Source: Posidonia oceanica
Lineage: Eukaryota; Streptophyta; Magnoliopsida; Alismatales; Posidoniaceae
DNA length: 64,000 nt
NCBI GenBank assembly: GCA_037176725.1
Contig: JAZBRS010000054.1
Location: 17,502,001 to 17,566,000 of the forward strand
Reading direction: 5' to 3'
This document shows positions 37,832-49,644 of the stretch, one piece after another (the stretch's first letter is position 1; every line of letters starts with the position of its first letter). The notes under the pieces were generated by a model. The model ran no database searches and was not told the origin of the DNA. It was given only the letters and a program-made list of their open reading frames with translations. The position numbers were made by a program, and so were the translations under genes.

Positions 37832-39332
37832 TGTGGATGTGGATTTGGGGGGGTGTCTAAATGAAGATGCCGGCGCTTTCACGACAACGACAGCTTGATG
37901 TGATCGCCACTCGTCGATGGGCTGACAAGACGCCGTGGGGGAGATGATGAGGATGCGGGTACTCGAATCACTAAATCGACGGCAGGATGTTGTCTAACGG
38001 TTCCCTCGTGTCACATAAGCATTATTCATTTCCTTCAAAACAAAGTAAATAGATCTGGATTAGTTCGTGTAGTAAGTGGTAGTAGAAATAAATAGAAAAA
38101 GTAACATGAACGAAATAAACTAATACTAACCGGGGGTTGTTCCCCACATGCATATGCTATGGGTCATATGCTAAGGAATGCAATATGAATTAAAAAGTAG
38201 ATTGGAAGAATACTCCCTTCACTCTCATACTGTATGCAGTGGAGTAGAAGTGGAGGCACGGTTGGAGCTCCGGCTCGGCTCAAGATCTCTGGAACGTAGG
38301 GTTTCTGGATTGAAAGTGGAAGCTAGGATTCCTCTTCTCAAGATGGGGGGTAGAGTTTCTGGATTGAAAACTCTAGCTCTCTGAATGTGGAAACTCAAAA
38401 TCCTAAAAATCTAAAGGGAATTTCTCTCTCTTGAACTAACAGGGAGTGTTTTTCTCACAATTGGTCGGGGATTCAAACACTGACCCACGGGGTCTATTTA
38501 TAGACTCCAGGGGTGTAGGTGGTTGATACATAAAAGTTTTTAGAAGAAAAGTGGTAGTTATGGTCAGTCGTCGTATATGTAGGTGCCTAAGACCAGCAAC
38601 CGCTGAAGCACTCGTGGGAAAACCGTGGAAATTTGGTTCGATTGAGGCCATGATCGTTAGTCGCCGATTATGTTGGCGTCTATCGGTCAAGGGATCGTGG
38701 GAAAAAACTGTTGCAGTTCCACGACCGTTAGTCGCCGGTTACGTTGGCGTTTATCGGAAGAGGGATCGTGGGAAATAACTGTTGCAGTTCCATGACTGTT
38801 AGTCATCGATTATGTTGGCGTCTAACAGTTGATGGGGTTGTGGGAAACAACTGTTAAAAATAACTGCAAGAGGCGGTTAAAGGAGCCCACGACAGTTAGT
38901 CGCCTGCTACGATGACGTCTAGTTTAGTCGCCTGTTCAAAGGGCGTTTATCCATGTCGCCTTCCCAGCTGGCAACTAGAAAGCTCAGTTCACTCCTAGCT
39001 CTAACTCTTAGGTTTTATCCAGAGAAAACTTGATAGAAGGCTGGGAAATTTCAGATAGTCTATGAAATCATAAAGACATTTTCTCTAACTCAAATCTGCC
39101 ACGAATCTGAGTAAAAATAAAGGACATTCGAGGTATTCGGACTTGTTGTGAGTCTGAGTGCGTCAGCTCTGCCACAGCCAATAACCTGAGTCAAGTAGGA
39201 TCAAGCGATGCTTCAAAGAAATTACGGAAGATCTGGGAAATGTGTTATCAACACTTTAGACGTGTGATTTGGGGCGCCTCAAGGTCCCTATCTTAAAAGA
39301 ACTCTCAGAAATGCGAAAATGGGATATCTACA
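37832..39332 (+). mobile_element. Solo LTR (1,501 bp) nested in the gypsy 5' LTR
   Basis: It begins TGTGGATGTGG and ends ATATCTACA, with TG...CA and imperfect inverted termini (7 of 9). The flanking GCTAC (37,827-37,831 and 39,333-39,337) is a perfect 5-bp duplication. There is no coding region. It is from a different LTR family than its host and contains a 71-bp tandem repeat. Strand is not determined by coding, so + is arbitrary. Confidence 0.88.
38650..38960. repeat. 71-bp tandem repeat within the solo LTR
   Basis: Units share GA.CGTTAGTCGCCG, ATGTTGGCGT.TATCGG and GGGATCGTGGGAAA. Starts are near 38,652, 38,723, 38,794 and, after a gap, 38,891. The first three intervals are 71 bp. Each unit contains AACTGTTGCAGTT, which can form a small hairpin. 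Confidence 0.8.
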
Positions 39333-42300
39333 GCTACCAACACATTCCAAAAGCCCAAACAAATTAAAACTTAAATAATTATAGCATTTACAATTATCTA
39401 TGGGCTAAACAATAAGAATCTGTGCCAGGAACCTGCAATGGACAGCTACGTGACTCCGACTATATGCACTATGATCCCAAACCAGGTAACCATTTGCACC
39501 TGCAGCTAAAACCACAATAAAACACACGTGAGTGACTGGAAATTCACCCAGTACACACCTCGCAAAAACCACGAGAAAACCAGCATAAAACCACAATAAG
39601 GCGTAAAATCTGTCGAAACCCCAAATCCAGGCCCACATGATAATTTAATAATAATAAAACATCTTCCCAAAGCCCAATAAGTTAAACTGGGAAAATATAT
39701 GTAAAACAAATCTCATTTACCTCAAAGTGGGATCCACCGGTCCAAATCTCAGTAGAAAACACAATACCGCAAAAAGGGGGAAAACTCTAAGTCCAATATG
39801 GCCAAAACTCGGTAAAAGCCACCAAGCTAAAAAACAGGCAAAGCTCTAGGCCCAATACGGCCAAAACAAACCAAGCATAGCTCCACGGGCACAAAAGAAA
39901 CACAACTAGTCGCATTGCCTGGCACCAAGTAACCGACTTAGTCTCAAGCAGTAGCCAGGGACTCGCCGCTACACTCACTGCACTGCCACGAACACCCACC
40001 CTGTGGGGGAGCATGCCCGTCACGGCATTCTTATACTAGAGAAGCCTTAAAAAGCGATCCCCACCTGGAAGAGCTGCTCACCCCACCTGGGTGAGCTGTC
40101 CACACTCGGGACAAGACCACAGGGCACGCAAGAATCGGCGTCCACAAACTCAGTGCTCCGAACCACTAGAGGCTCATCATCCCTAGGCTCAGCCAGCACC
40201 CCAAAATAAAAAAAGGCGAGTCTCGGTGCCCATAGCGACTAAGTTATCACACCCAGCTACGTAGGAGTATCATACCTCCGGAGTCCGTTGCCACGATATC
40301 GCTATGTACGGCCGGCACCCCGACCTCCAAACCTCAGCCCAGGCGAAGTGTACGACATGCTAGGAATGCCGTCGCATCCCCGAGTTCAGACCTTATGACT
40401 CTCAAGTTTCGACCATGGAAAAACTTCGACAAATCATTTGCAAAACATCCATGTTTTTCCTCAGAAAACCTCTTTGAAAACATTTATCAAGTCATGGGCT
40501 AAAGCACAAAAAGCCCAAGGTAATTATCATTTAAAGCCATTTGAAAACAGGCCTGGGAAACATCCCAGATCAAAATCGACAGACCGAATTTCCATCGGTC
40601 GACCGAAAACCCCTGATTCGGTCGACCAAAAAGGGTCGGTTAACCGAATTCAGATATAGGAGCACAATAAGGAAGCAAGTTCGGCATAACGGATAAAAAC
40701 GGTATGCAGAAATAAGGAACTTGCAGAAAAACCCTGTTTCGACCAGAAATCCAAAACACCTGCAAATTCAAACCAAAACTAGCATGTCATATACCGAAAT
40801 GACCGGAATTCAATAAGGAATGCATCCATACACGCATTAAAGCATTCCAAGGCATACAACTCAAGAAAACACCAAAAAACCACATTTCAAGCCATAAGCC
40901 AATTTAAGCCGATAAATTCGAATAAAACCATATAAATTTTTAAAAATTACCAAACCACCACCATTGCATACAAATCATGGCAAGGAATATAAATCTATTA
41001 TTTTCATGCAATTTAGCAACTAAGGACAAGATGTGTACCTTGGGACAGAGGGACGGCCACTGTCCTCACCGGTGCTCAACCACCGCCTCAGCCTCCGGTG
41101 ACCCGCGAGGCTTTCCCGGAGTCCACTTGACCACAGGAAGAGATCGGAGCTCACTGCCACACAGCGAAATACAGAGTTAGGGCACGGAGAGGTAGACGAA
41201 CCCAACCAAACTCGCCTCACCTTATCGATGTTCCGAGTGCTGGAGAGGAGTTCGCTGGCCACCACCTCGAACCGCCCACGTCCGTCGGGACGAGACGACC
41301 GCTGAGCCACGCCGACCACCACAGAGCAGAGAAAGGAGGAGGAGAGGAGAAGGGAGAGAGGAAAGGTGGAAGAAAGTATGGAGGTGGAGGAGGAGGGAGG
41401 AAGGTGGAGTTGGGGTGACGAGGAGGGGATGGGATCGGGTGAGGGAGTTACAAGGAGGAGGAAATGGAGGGAGAAGAAGAAGAAGAAGGGGGAAGAGAGG
41501 GCGAGAGAGTTGGTGAAGGGGGAAAGAGAGTTAGTGGAGGGAGAGAGAAGAGAGAGAGATGTGGGAGAAGGAGGGAAAGAGAGAGTGTGGAGAGAAAGCT
41601 GAGAGAGAGGAAAAGAATTGCAGGAAGAGGAGCGCAGGGAAGTGTGCTTGCAGAAACCAACGCCTACATGCATGCTAAATACACACGTAGGAGGAAGCTT
41701 TCGCGCAGAATATGGATCTCGTGCCCTCATCAACCGGCACAGTCTGCGAATCCTGCTACAAACGAAAACACGCATGCACAGTGCCATGCAGGCCCAAGCA
41801 CCGTAATATGCTGGGTAAATTGCATGACACCCCCCGAAGAATTAGGAAATGGCACGAGTACAGAAGATAGGGATCAGAATGCAAAAAGGATAAGAACAGG
41901 GACCAAACCACTACCTGGTCCCACCAACCACCACAAGTGGGGCCTACCACAGCACAAGTGGGGCCTACGAGGCCAATAACACCTGTCCATAAATACAAGA
42001 ATTCATTAAATTGTATAATTATAAGGGAAATAAATTCCTAGGTGTTACAAGGATGCTTTGGCTGGAGGTGATTGAGTTTTGTGGCTGTCCTTCTTGTTCC
42101 GACTCAATTTGCTTGGTGGTTGCCGTAGGGAGGGGGTGTTGGTTCGTTCTTCCTCTCCTAGCTACAACTATGTTGGCTCGCGGTGGTCGATGCGTGGGGC
42201 CTTCAACACACTCTTAGGGAGGCGAGGTGATGCTTTGAGTTTCTCCGACTGGCGTTCGGTGAGGCACCTTTGGTCTGTCTCCAGTCGGTTAGGGGGATTC

Positions 42301-42401
42301 TGGTGATTCGCTTGTGCTCTAGAGAATTCCGCTGCTGTTTTTTTCCGAGAGAACAAGAACAAAAGAAAGGAAGAGAGGAAGAGGAGAGGAAACTAAAAAC
42401 T

Positions 42402-43677
42402 TGATGTGAATTTTAATTAACCGCAAATGCACGGTGTATTATGTAGTACGTATGCAAAATACGGGTCGATCCCACAGAGAATAATGTTTAACAACAAAGG
42501 CTTATTATCAACTATTGAAATGGGGGATGAGATTGATGATGATTAAGAACTACAAATAGAAGATGTAATCAAATTAATTAAAACAAACCCAGGGCTTTGA
42601 ATCCATTTATGTAAAATCCAATATGCATGATTAAATTCACTTTTGTCTCTCTTCATGATCTAAATAGTTTACTCAATGGTTCTTATCTTAACAAGCATAA
42701 TCTATATGCAAAGCATCATAGATTATCAAGTCCTAAGATAAAATCACACAAAATAAACTAAATCAAATGATATATGATAGATCTGCGATTATATATACAA
42801 CCCCCAAGTTATTCTTCTCCAAGCATAGATTAAAAAGATATTATCAATATTAATCTATCAAAGTTTATCGAATAATGAATGATGTATGTCATATACATCC
42901 AGTCTACATAATCATAGCATTTAAGCATAAGAAGACAAAGAGAAACTAATCACAACATATGAACATACATAAATTTCATCTAAACCCTAGATCTACAAAC
43001 TTAGCTTAGCATGATAATGAAAAACATCAAAGTAAAAGAGAGGAAAAAAGAAGAGCAAGACATAATTAATATAAAGAAATGAAATCACATTAATAAAATA
43101 CATTGATTACAGAAAATAAGCTTGAAGAGCTCTACAATAATGGAGGAAGAAAGCTTAAGCCTAATGTGGAAGATTAAGAAGATCCCTAGGGTTTACACAA
43201 TGGGTCCCTTTTATAGGCTTACAAGGCTTTGGCTATCACGGAGATAAATCCAGATACAAATCAGGAAAATTAATTTCAATTACAAGATATTTCCAAGTGA
43301 TATATGTGACGGTCGAAGACTGAGTTAACAAGATCTTCTCCGGGAGCCTGGGAGGCACCAGTTGTGTATTTGGGCGCCTGGGAGGCGCCAGTCTGGCCCG
43401 AGATTAGCTCCAACTTGGTTAATTCTGTTTCCTTATCTTCCTCATTGTGTTTATACACGTGGAAAAAATGTATTTGATATCTTCTACGGATTTGCATTTC
43501 TTTTTCCTTGGATTTGCATTTCTTTTTGTCTTTTATCATTTTTCTTCCTTCTTTTTCTCTTTTCTCTTCAGGTCCAAAGTTCCTGCACAAATTGCACAAA
43601 ATATCTCGAGTACTATTATTTATGAACAAAAGAGATAAATATAGGACATAAAATATGTAAGAATAATGTGCTAATCA
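42402..43677. mobile_element. Probable solo LTR, family A, 1.28 kb
   Basis: It begins TGATGTGAATTTTAATTAAC and ends ATGTGCTAATCA. It is homologous along its length to 56,091-57,425: shared words include GCACGGTGTA, GTAGTACGTA, CCACAGAGAATA, AACCCTAGAT and GTACTATTATTTAT. No 5-bp duplication is visible (AAACT and GAGGG), unlike its sister copy. A G+C-rich repeated word, GCCTGGGAGGC(A/G)CCAG, occurs twice at 43,347-43,394. No protein is encoded. Confidence 0.7.
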
Positions 43678-43860
43678 GAGGGGTACATATGTAATTTAAC
43701 AATCAGTAGAATCTAACTTCTACGAATGGACCTTTATTTACCAAACAAGATTTTTATAAATAACCTAGAATCTAGCTTCTACAAAAGCTCTCAAAAGCTA
43801 AGTTTTGAAAAAAATTCAGAATCTCACTTCTGCATTTAGGTGATTCCAAACAGGGTCTAA

Positions 43861-45046
43861 GTCACTAATAGAAGAGGGTGAATAGAATATTAACAACAAA
43901 AATAAATAAAAAGAATTAACATTAATAATCTAGGCAATTCAAAAGCTATTTACTTAATATTAACAAGTACAAATGATATTTGAAGGTAAAGTAACAACAT
44001 GTAGAGAAGGAGATAAGAGATATTGCGAACAAGAAAGACTTATAGTGGTTCAACCGTCCTGAGAATTCCTCGAGAATTTTCTTAAACATTCTTGTTGTCG
44101 GATTAAGATCTGCCTTTAATCCTTGACGATCTTCGCTAAGACCTCTACAAAAACTACGTCTTTCCTTCTCACAATTTCGAGAAGAGATGAGCTTAAAAGA
44201 TGAAGAATTACAACTCTTTTTAATCCCCTAGAACCTCTTGAAGAATGAAAGTGAAAGCTTTTTGCACTTGGAAATTGGATCTCTTTTGTAAACTTTGTAG
44301 ATAAAGAAAATGTGAACTTCGAAGCTTGCAAATGATGTTTTGGCTTTGGATATTGATGGAAATGGTTTTTCTCAAGTGCTGAGAATGTTATATAGGTGTA
44401 GGAATGAAAGGAAAATACTCTCCAAATAATCTATGTAGTATGTGCACCTAGAAGGCAAAACAAACAGCATTTCTAACGGCTAGTAATTCGGTCAACTAGA
44501 GACAATTTAATAGATCGAATTGCTTCATAGTTTGTCTACAGCCCAGAGTAAATTCGATAGACCAAAATATTTCAGTAGATCATTTTGCACTAAAATTTTG
44601 TATTCACTATTTCCATAATTTTGAAGCTTTTTACGAATTTTGTCAAACCACTTGCTTATAGACCTAAATGCTTCTAACGTAGGGTAGACTAAGGTTAATC
44701 AGGTTACTCTTTCATAATTATTGGAGATTTTACAAATAACATATTACAACTCAAACATAATACAAAAATTACATATTTGGAATTGAATTACAAGTCTTCA
44801 TGTCTTCATTTAAGCTCCATGAACCAGTTCGCCTCCTTCTTTTTCCAAAGTCTATATGAACTCTTTCTTAATTTGTAAAGAAAAGTCAGCACATAAATGT
44901 ACTTTGTTATCATCAAAATCAAGATTAAGTTCATTGAGCCAACACATTAGTCTTCAAAAAACTATCACAAAATGTCATCAAGCTTAAAAACGTTAGTCTC
45001 CATGTTAGAAACAACAAAATATTGCTTAATGTTATTTGTTTCACAT
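43861..45046. other. Intergenic repeat-like sequence, no gene
   Basis: The wording (GAGGGTGAATAGAAT, TTATAGTGGTTCAACC, AGATCATTTTGC) is reminiscent of plant Copia LTRs, but boundaries were not found. The ORF at 44,116-44,331 on - has no recognisable domain. Confidence 0.3.
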
Positions 45047-45082
45047 ACCTTACCTAAGGGTGTAAACGGGTTGAGTTTAAGG

Positions 45083-48000
45083 TGTAACACTCGGAAATTC
45101 ATTTTTCTTGTAATTATACTTTGATAATGAATTCATTGGCTATAGACGGGTGTTATTGGCCTTGTGGGTCCCACTTGTGATTGATGTGGGTCCCATCTCA
45201 CCACCTGTGGTTTGTGTGGGTCCCACTTGTGGTTGTTTGTGTGCCCCACCTTTGGTTTACTGTGGGCCCACTTGTGGTAATTGGTGAGATAGATTACAGT
45301 CTGGTCCTTGGTTTTCTCTCTTTTTGCTCGTTGGTCCCTATCTTTTCCTTCCTGTAATTTCTCTATTCCTCGGGAGGTGTCATGCAATTTACCCAGCATA
45401 TTACTGTACTTAGGCCCGTATGGCACTGTACGTGTGTTCGGTGTGTTGCCGCCACTGGCTCGCGTGGCTGTGCCAGTTGGCGAGGGCGCGAGATCCACGC
45501 CTTACAGGGAAAAGCGGTGTCTCGTGATTCAGTAGTGCGGAGCCTCGACGTATATCTACATGGCTTGCGTCGTTCTCCTGCAACGCGCACACGTTCCGTT
45601 CTTCCTCAGCATCTTCTCCACCTCTCCCTCTACTCTCTCAACTCACTCCCATCTCTCCATCTCTCTCTCTCCCTCCCTCCCTCCCTCTCTCTTTTCTCTC
45701 CACCCACTTGCCCTCTCTCTCCCACACCCATCCTCTCTCCCTCACTCATGCCATCTCCCTCTCTCCCACCCGCTCATCCCCTTCCTCCTCCCCTCTCGCA
45801 TCTCCTCCTCCCGCGTTCGTGCCCTAGCCTCCCAGGGCCGGCGCAAGCCTCCTCCTCCTCCCTCTCTTCTCCACCTCCCCTTTCCTCCTTCCTTCCCCTT
45901 CTTCTTCCTCCTCCTCTATTGGCAGTGGTTGGCGCGTGGTGGCGGCCGGCGGTGGTGCGGCGAGCTTCGGTCTTCGTCTCAGTGGAGTGGCGAGCCCAAG
46001 TGTGGTGCGTGGAGCTCGGTGCGACGGCAGATCGCCGGAGTCGTGCGTGGTTCGCCGAAGGACAGTGGCCGCCCCTCTGTCCCAAGGTACACGCCTCGCC
46101 CGTAGTTACTCAAATGCTTGGAAAATGATATGCATGCGTCTCCTTACCATGTTTTGAATGATATGAAGGTGGTTTAGCAATTTTTGGGATTTTATGTGGT
46201 TTTTGGCCGGATTTATGGCTTGAGTAGTTAAAATGCCTAAATTGTGTTTTTCCGGTGATTTTCGGTGTTTTACGCCTCAGATTGAGGTGAATGTGGTGTG
46301 GCTGTGTTGCTTGAGCGGATACGCTAATTTTTATATATTGCATGCTCGGTTTGGTGTGGAATTGCAAGTGTTTAGGATTTTTGGGCGTAAATGGTTAGAA
46401 TGTGTATTTTTCGGTGTTTTTGTGAATTGTATGCCTCGGAATGCCATAATGCGTGTATGGTTGCATTCCTTATTTAATTCTGGTGATTTCGGTATATGGC
46501 ATGATAGATTTAGAGTTTTATGCAGGTGTTTTGGGATTTAAGTGGGTTTTATGAGTTTTCAGCCATGCTCTGTTTCGACACACCGAAATTAATCGGTATG
46601 CTGGACATCCTTCCTTTCTGTGCTCTTGAACCTGAATTCGGTCGACCGAAATCGTTCGGTCCGCCATTTTCTGGGCTCGATCGGTCGATTGGTCCTTTTT
46701 GGTCAACCGAATCAGGGGTTTTCGGTAGACCGATGGGATTTCGGTCTACCGTTTTCTGGGCTCGATCGATCGATTGATCCTTTTTGGTCGATCGAATCAG
46801 GGGTTTTTGGTCGACCGATTGAATTTTCGGTCTGTCGATTTTGGTCTGGGTTGTCTCCTGGGTCTGTTTTCTTATGATGTTAATAAATGTTTTCAAAGAG
46901 ATTTTCTGAGGAAAAACATGGACTGTTTACAAATGATTTTGCCGAGGTTTTTCCATGGCCGAAACCTGGGAGTTGTGTTGGCTGCATCTGGGGATGCGAC
47001 GGCGTTCCTGATGCGTCGCACACTTCACCTGAGTTGAGGTCTTGGGGGTCGGGGTGTCGACCGTACCTAGCGGTATCGTAGCAGCGAACTCGGGAGGTAT
47101 GATACTCCTGCGTAGCTGGACGTGATACCTTAGTCGCTACAGGCACCGGGACTAGCCTTGTTTTGGGTGCTGGCTGAGCCTAAGTGTGAGGAGCCTCTAG
47201 TGGTTCGGAGCACTGAGCTGAGGTCGCCGTATTTGGGCGTGCCCTATGGTTTGTTTTGATTATGGACAGCTCGCCCAGTTGGAGGTGAGTAGCTTTCCCA
47301 GGTAGGATCGCTTTTTGAGGCGTCTTTGGTGTGAGATGCCGGGACGGACACGTTCATCTACAGGGTGGGTGTTCGTGGCAGTGCAGTGAGTTGCAGGGGT
47401 GAATCCCTGGCTACTGCTTGAGGCCAGGTCGGTTGCTTGGCGCCAGGCAACACGAATAGTTGTGGTTTTGTGCTCGCGGGACTGTGTTTGGTTGTTGCTG
47501 GCCGTATTAGGCCTAGAGCTTTGCCTGATTTTGGGCTTAGTGTGGTTTTTGTCGAGTTTTGAGCCATATTGGGCCTAGTACTTTCCGCTTATTTACGGCG
47601 CATGATTTTGGTTTGAGTTCTGGGGCCGGTGGGCCGTTTTTAGTAATTGAGAATTTGTTTATGAGGTATTTCCTTCTTGTTTTGGCCAGTGGGCGGCGTT
47701 GTTCTCCCAGCTTGAGAGGTTGGAGATTTTTGAGTTGTGTTGAGTTTTTGGACCGGTGGGCAGTGGTTTGTGAAAATGATTTGTAAACACCTATCTTTCC
47801 CGGTTTTAGCATATTGACTTTGGGAAAGGTGTTTTATTGATTATAATGATTATTGTGGACCTGGATTTGGGGTTTGATTGGTTTGTGCCGTATTCTGGTT
47901 TTTGTGCCGATTTCTCTCGTGGTTTTTACGAGTGTGTGCTGGGTGACGATTTCTAGTCATTCACGTATGCTTTGTGTGGTTTTCAATTGCAGGTGCATAT

Positions 48001-48157
48001 GTCTAGTTGGTTCGAGTTGATAGTGCGTATAGTGGGAGTCACATAGCTGTCCACTGCAAGTTCCTGGCACAGATGTTGTTGTTTAGCCCAGTAGTTAATT
48101 ATGTTTTAATTTTTTGTTGGGCTTGGTTTTTGTACTGTTGCTATCGGGGTCGCCACA
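45083..48157 (+). mobile_element. Solo LTR of the large gypsy family (3.08 kb)
   Basis: It starts TGTAACACTCGG and ends GGGGTCGCCACA. It is homologous, in + orientation, to the LTRs of the 30.5-42.0 kb element and to 49,398-52,505. The 5-bp duplication TAAGG is perfect (45,078-45,082 and 48,158-48,162). It contains the family's CT-rich low-complexity tract (45.6-45.9 kb) and a cluster of GGTCGACCGA-like palindromes (46.63-46.85 kb). ORFs inside, such as 45,382-46,128, are low-complexity and not genes. Confidence 0.92.
46630..46850. repeat. Palindromic GGTCGACCGA-type motif cluster
   Basis: About nine variants of CGGTCGACCGA occur in 220 bp, with two 85-bp units starting CTGGGCTCGA at 46,671 and 46,756. 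The same cluster recurs in the other LTR copies near 31,770-31,830, 40,570-40,640 and 50,830-51,080. Confidence 0.8.
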
Positions 48158-49397
48158 TAAGGTCTACCCTGACATTAACTTGTCTTTTCCTAATGGGTAA
48201 CGGATTGGTGAATACCCGTCTTAAAAATTTCTAGCCGCCATCCTACCAACTACCCATTAGGGTAATAGATGGCGGTAGGGTTGGCGGGTGAAACAGGTGA
48301 GTTTTTTTTGTTTTTAAATCTAGACTTATATCATTTCATGGGCTTTTCATTGGCTGAATTGAACCCAAGATAATCATTTTATTGATTCCTAATAACATCA
48401 TAAGAGTCGATAATATAATAATCAAAGATAATACTTGATAATTACAATTGTAAAAGGATTGAGCTAAATATCCAAAATATTAGATAATATCCATATCAAT
48501 TACAATAGTACATAACTATGAAAAGCATAGTTAAACAACGATCTCATTGAAAAAACTATTACTAAACTAGATATTTGCCACTAGGAAACTTACTAGGCAG
48601 AAAAGAAAATTGAAAACTGCTTGAACATTCAAAAAGTAATACAAAAACAAGTAAGCAAAGATAAGACAACCACTATTCCGATGATATACTTTAAAAGGGC
48701 AAATGCCACTTCTATTTTCTGCAAGCATCATGCATAAAAGCTTTGATAAGATTGGACTAAAATGCGAAGGGAGGACATTAAAGGCCACCAAGTCCACTCT
48801 AAATTGTCCTTCCATGTTGACAATCTTAATGGCCTTTAGAGGTGGACGTTGACCAGAAAATGGCATGATCTAGACAGAAATATGTGACTAGGGCTGGGGC
48901 TAGCAGAGGCGGAGTGGCTGGGGCTAGCAGAGTGGTGGCCGACAGGGCTGGAGATCGGGATTTGGGAGTGGGAGTAGGCAGTAGCAGGCACAACCGCACA
49001 TTTGAGGATGTTTACTGTTTAGGGTTGAGGTTTTGAACACTTTATTTCATGTTATATATTTATATATAGGATATTAGGATGTTTAGGGAATTAGGGTTAG
49101 TGTAAATTTACCAATTTACCTTAGGATAACGGGTTAACAGGTTACCCATAGCATACTACCTGAACCCTGACCCATTAAATTGATGGGTTAGCAGGTAACA
49201 GGTAAATAGATATACGAAATCTCTACCCTAATTCGTTCCTAATGGGTCGGATCGGGTCAGGTTAATGGGTGATACCTGACCCACTTATATCCCTAATCTT
49301 ACCAATACAAAATATCATACAATTAGAAACATGTATATACAACATTTTGCATGAAAATATGAGTTTGCCTTCCCCATTCTAACATCATATTATATGT

Positions 49398-49613
49398 TGT
49401 AACACCTAGGAATTCATTTCCCCTGTAATTATGCTTTTATAATGAATTCCTTCGCTGCAGTCGGATGTTACTGGCCTTGCGGGCCCCACTTGAGTTGTTG
49501 TGGGTCCCATCTGTGGTTTATGTGGGTCTTCACTTATATTTTGTTGTGGACCCCTACTTGTGGTAGTTGGTGGGACAGATTGTGGTCTGTCCCTGGCTTT
49601 CTCTCTCTCTCTT

Positions 49614-49644
<31 letters not shown>

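Larger units (their letters stand above)
30502..42049 (-). mobile_element. Ty3/gypsy LTR retrotransposon, Tekay/Del-like, decayed
   Basis: Orientation is minus. The 5' LTR is on the right (42,049 back to 39,333, plus 37,831-37,811 beyond a nested solo LTR). The 3' LTR is on the left (30,502 to about 33,150). The LTR starts TGTAACACCTAGG and ends in GCGACT.AG..GTTACA-like sequence. A tRNA-Met primer site (TGGTATCAGAGC on -) follows the 5' LTR after 4 bases. Gag lies at about 36.6-37.6 kb and pol at 33.15-36.45 kb, in the order protease, RT, RNase H, integrase. LTRs of about 2.7 kb and this pol wording fit the Tekay/Del lineage. Outer flanks (AGCTC and AGGAT) do not form a target duplication. 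Many stops make it non-autonomous now. Confidence 0.88.
37811..42049 (-). repeat. 5' LTR of the gypsy element, interrupted by a solo LTR
   Basis: The LTR terminal 21 bp lie at 37,811-37,831 (TGTAACAACTTGAGTCGC on +) and the remainder at 39,333-42,049. The right boundary on + is GGTGTTACA, i.e. TGTAACACC as LTR start on -. Removing 37,832-39,332 and one copy of GCTAC restores colinearity with the left LTR. Confidence 0.88.
29817..43857. mobile_element. Split TIR element (PIF/Harbinger-like ends) hosting nested retroelements
   Basis: The left end GACTCCATTTGGAA matches the reverse complement of the right end (GACCCTGTTTGGAA) at 11 of 14 bases. TAA flanks both sides (29,814-29,816 and 43,858-43,860). 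Removing the nested retrotransposon (30,502-42,049) and the solo LTR (42,402-43,677) leaves about 1.2 kb. The left part contains a GC-rich, CT-rich stretch (30,120-30,500) that looks like a captured host leader or first exon. No transposase was seen. The pairing of ends is an inference because 14 kb now separates them. Confidence 0.45.
45055..49295. mobile_element. hAT-type non-autonomous element, split by a solo LTR
   Basis: The left end is TAAGGGTGTAAACGGGT. The right end, reverse complemented, is TAGGGATATAAGTGGGTCAG. Flanking 8-bp sequences ACCTTACC (45,047-45,054) and ATCTTACC (49,296-49,303) match at 7 of 8, as for hAT insertion. Without the nested 3.08-kb solo LTR the element is about 1.16 kb. 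GGGTTA/ACGGGT words repeat near both ends (48,160-48,300 and 49,130-49,290). No transposase was seen. The ORF on - at 48,567-48,866 is not recognised. Confidence 0.65.

Noticed and set aside
38650..38960. Regularly spaced repeats considered as a CRISPR-like array
   Set aside because: The units are contiguous 71-bp tandem repeats without unique spacers, inside a plant solo LTR.
42402..43677. Helitron
   Set aside because: There is no TC start, no CTRR end and no hairpin. The sister copy at 56,091 has a 5-bp target duplication and TG...CA ends, which fits a solo LTR.
45382..46128. 248-codon Ser/Pro/Leu-rich ORF, and similar ones at 49,442-50,137 and 41,020-41,787 (-)
   Set aside because: They lie at equivalent places in LTR copies and come from CT-rich low-complexity tracts. 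The frame is not conserved as protein.
48567..48866. 99-codon ORF on - inside the hAT-type element, considered a captured gene
   Set aside because: The first ~45 residues look protein-like but no family was recognised and the rest is hydrophobic AT-derived sequence. Not enough support.
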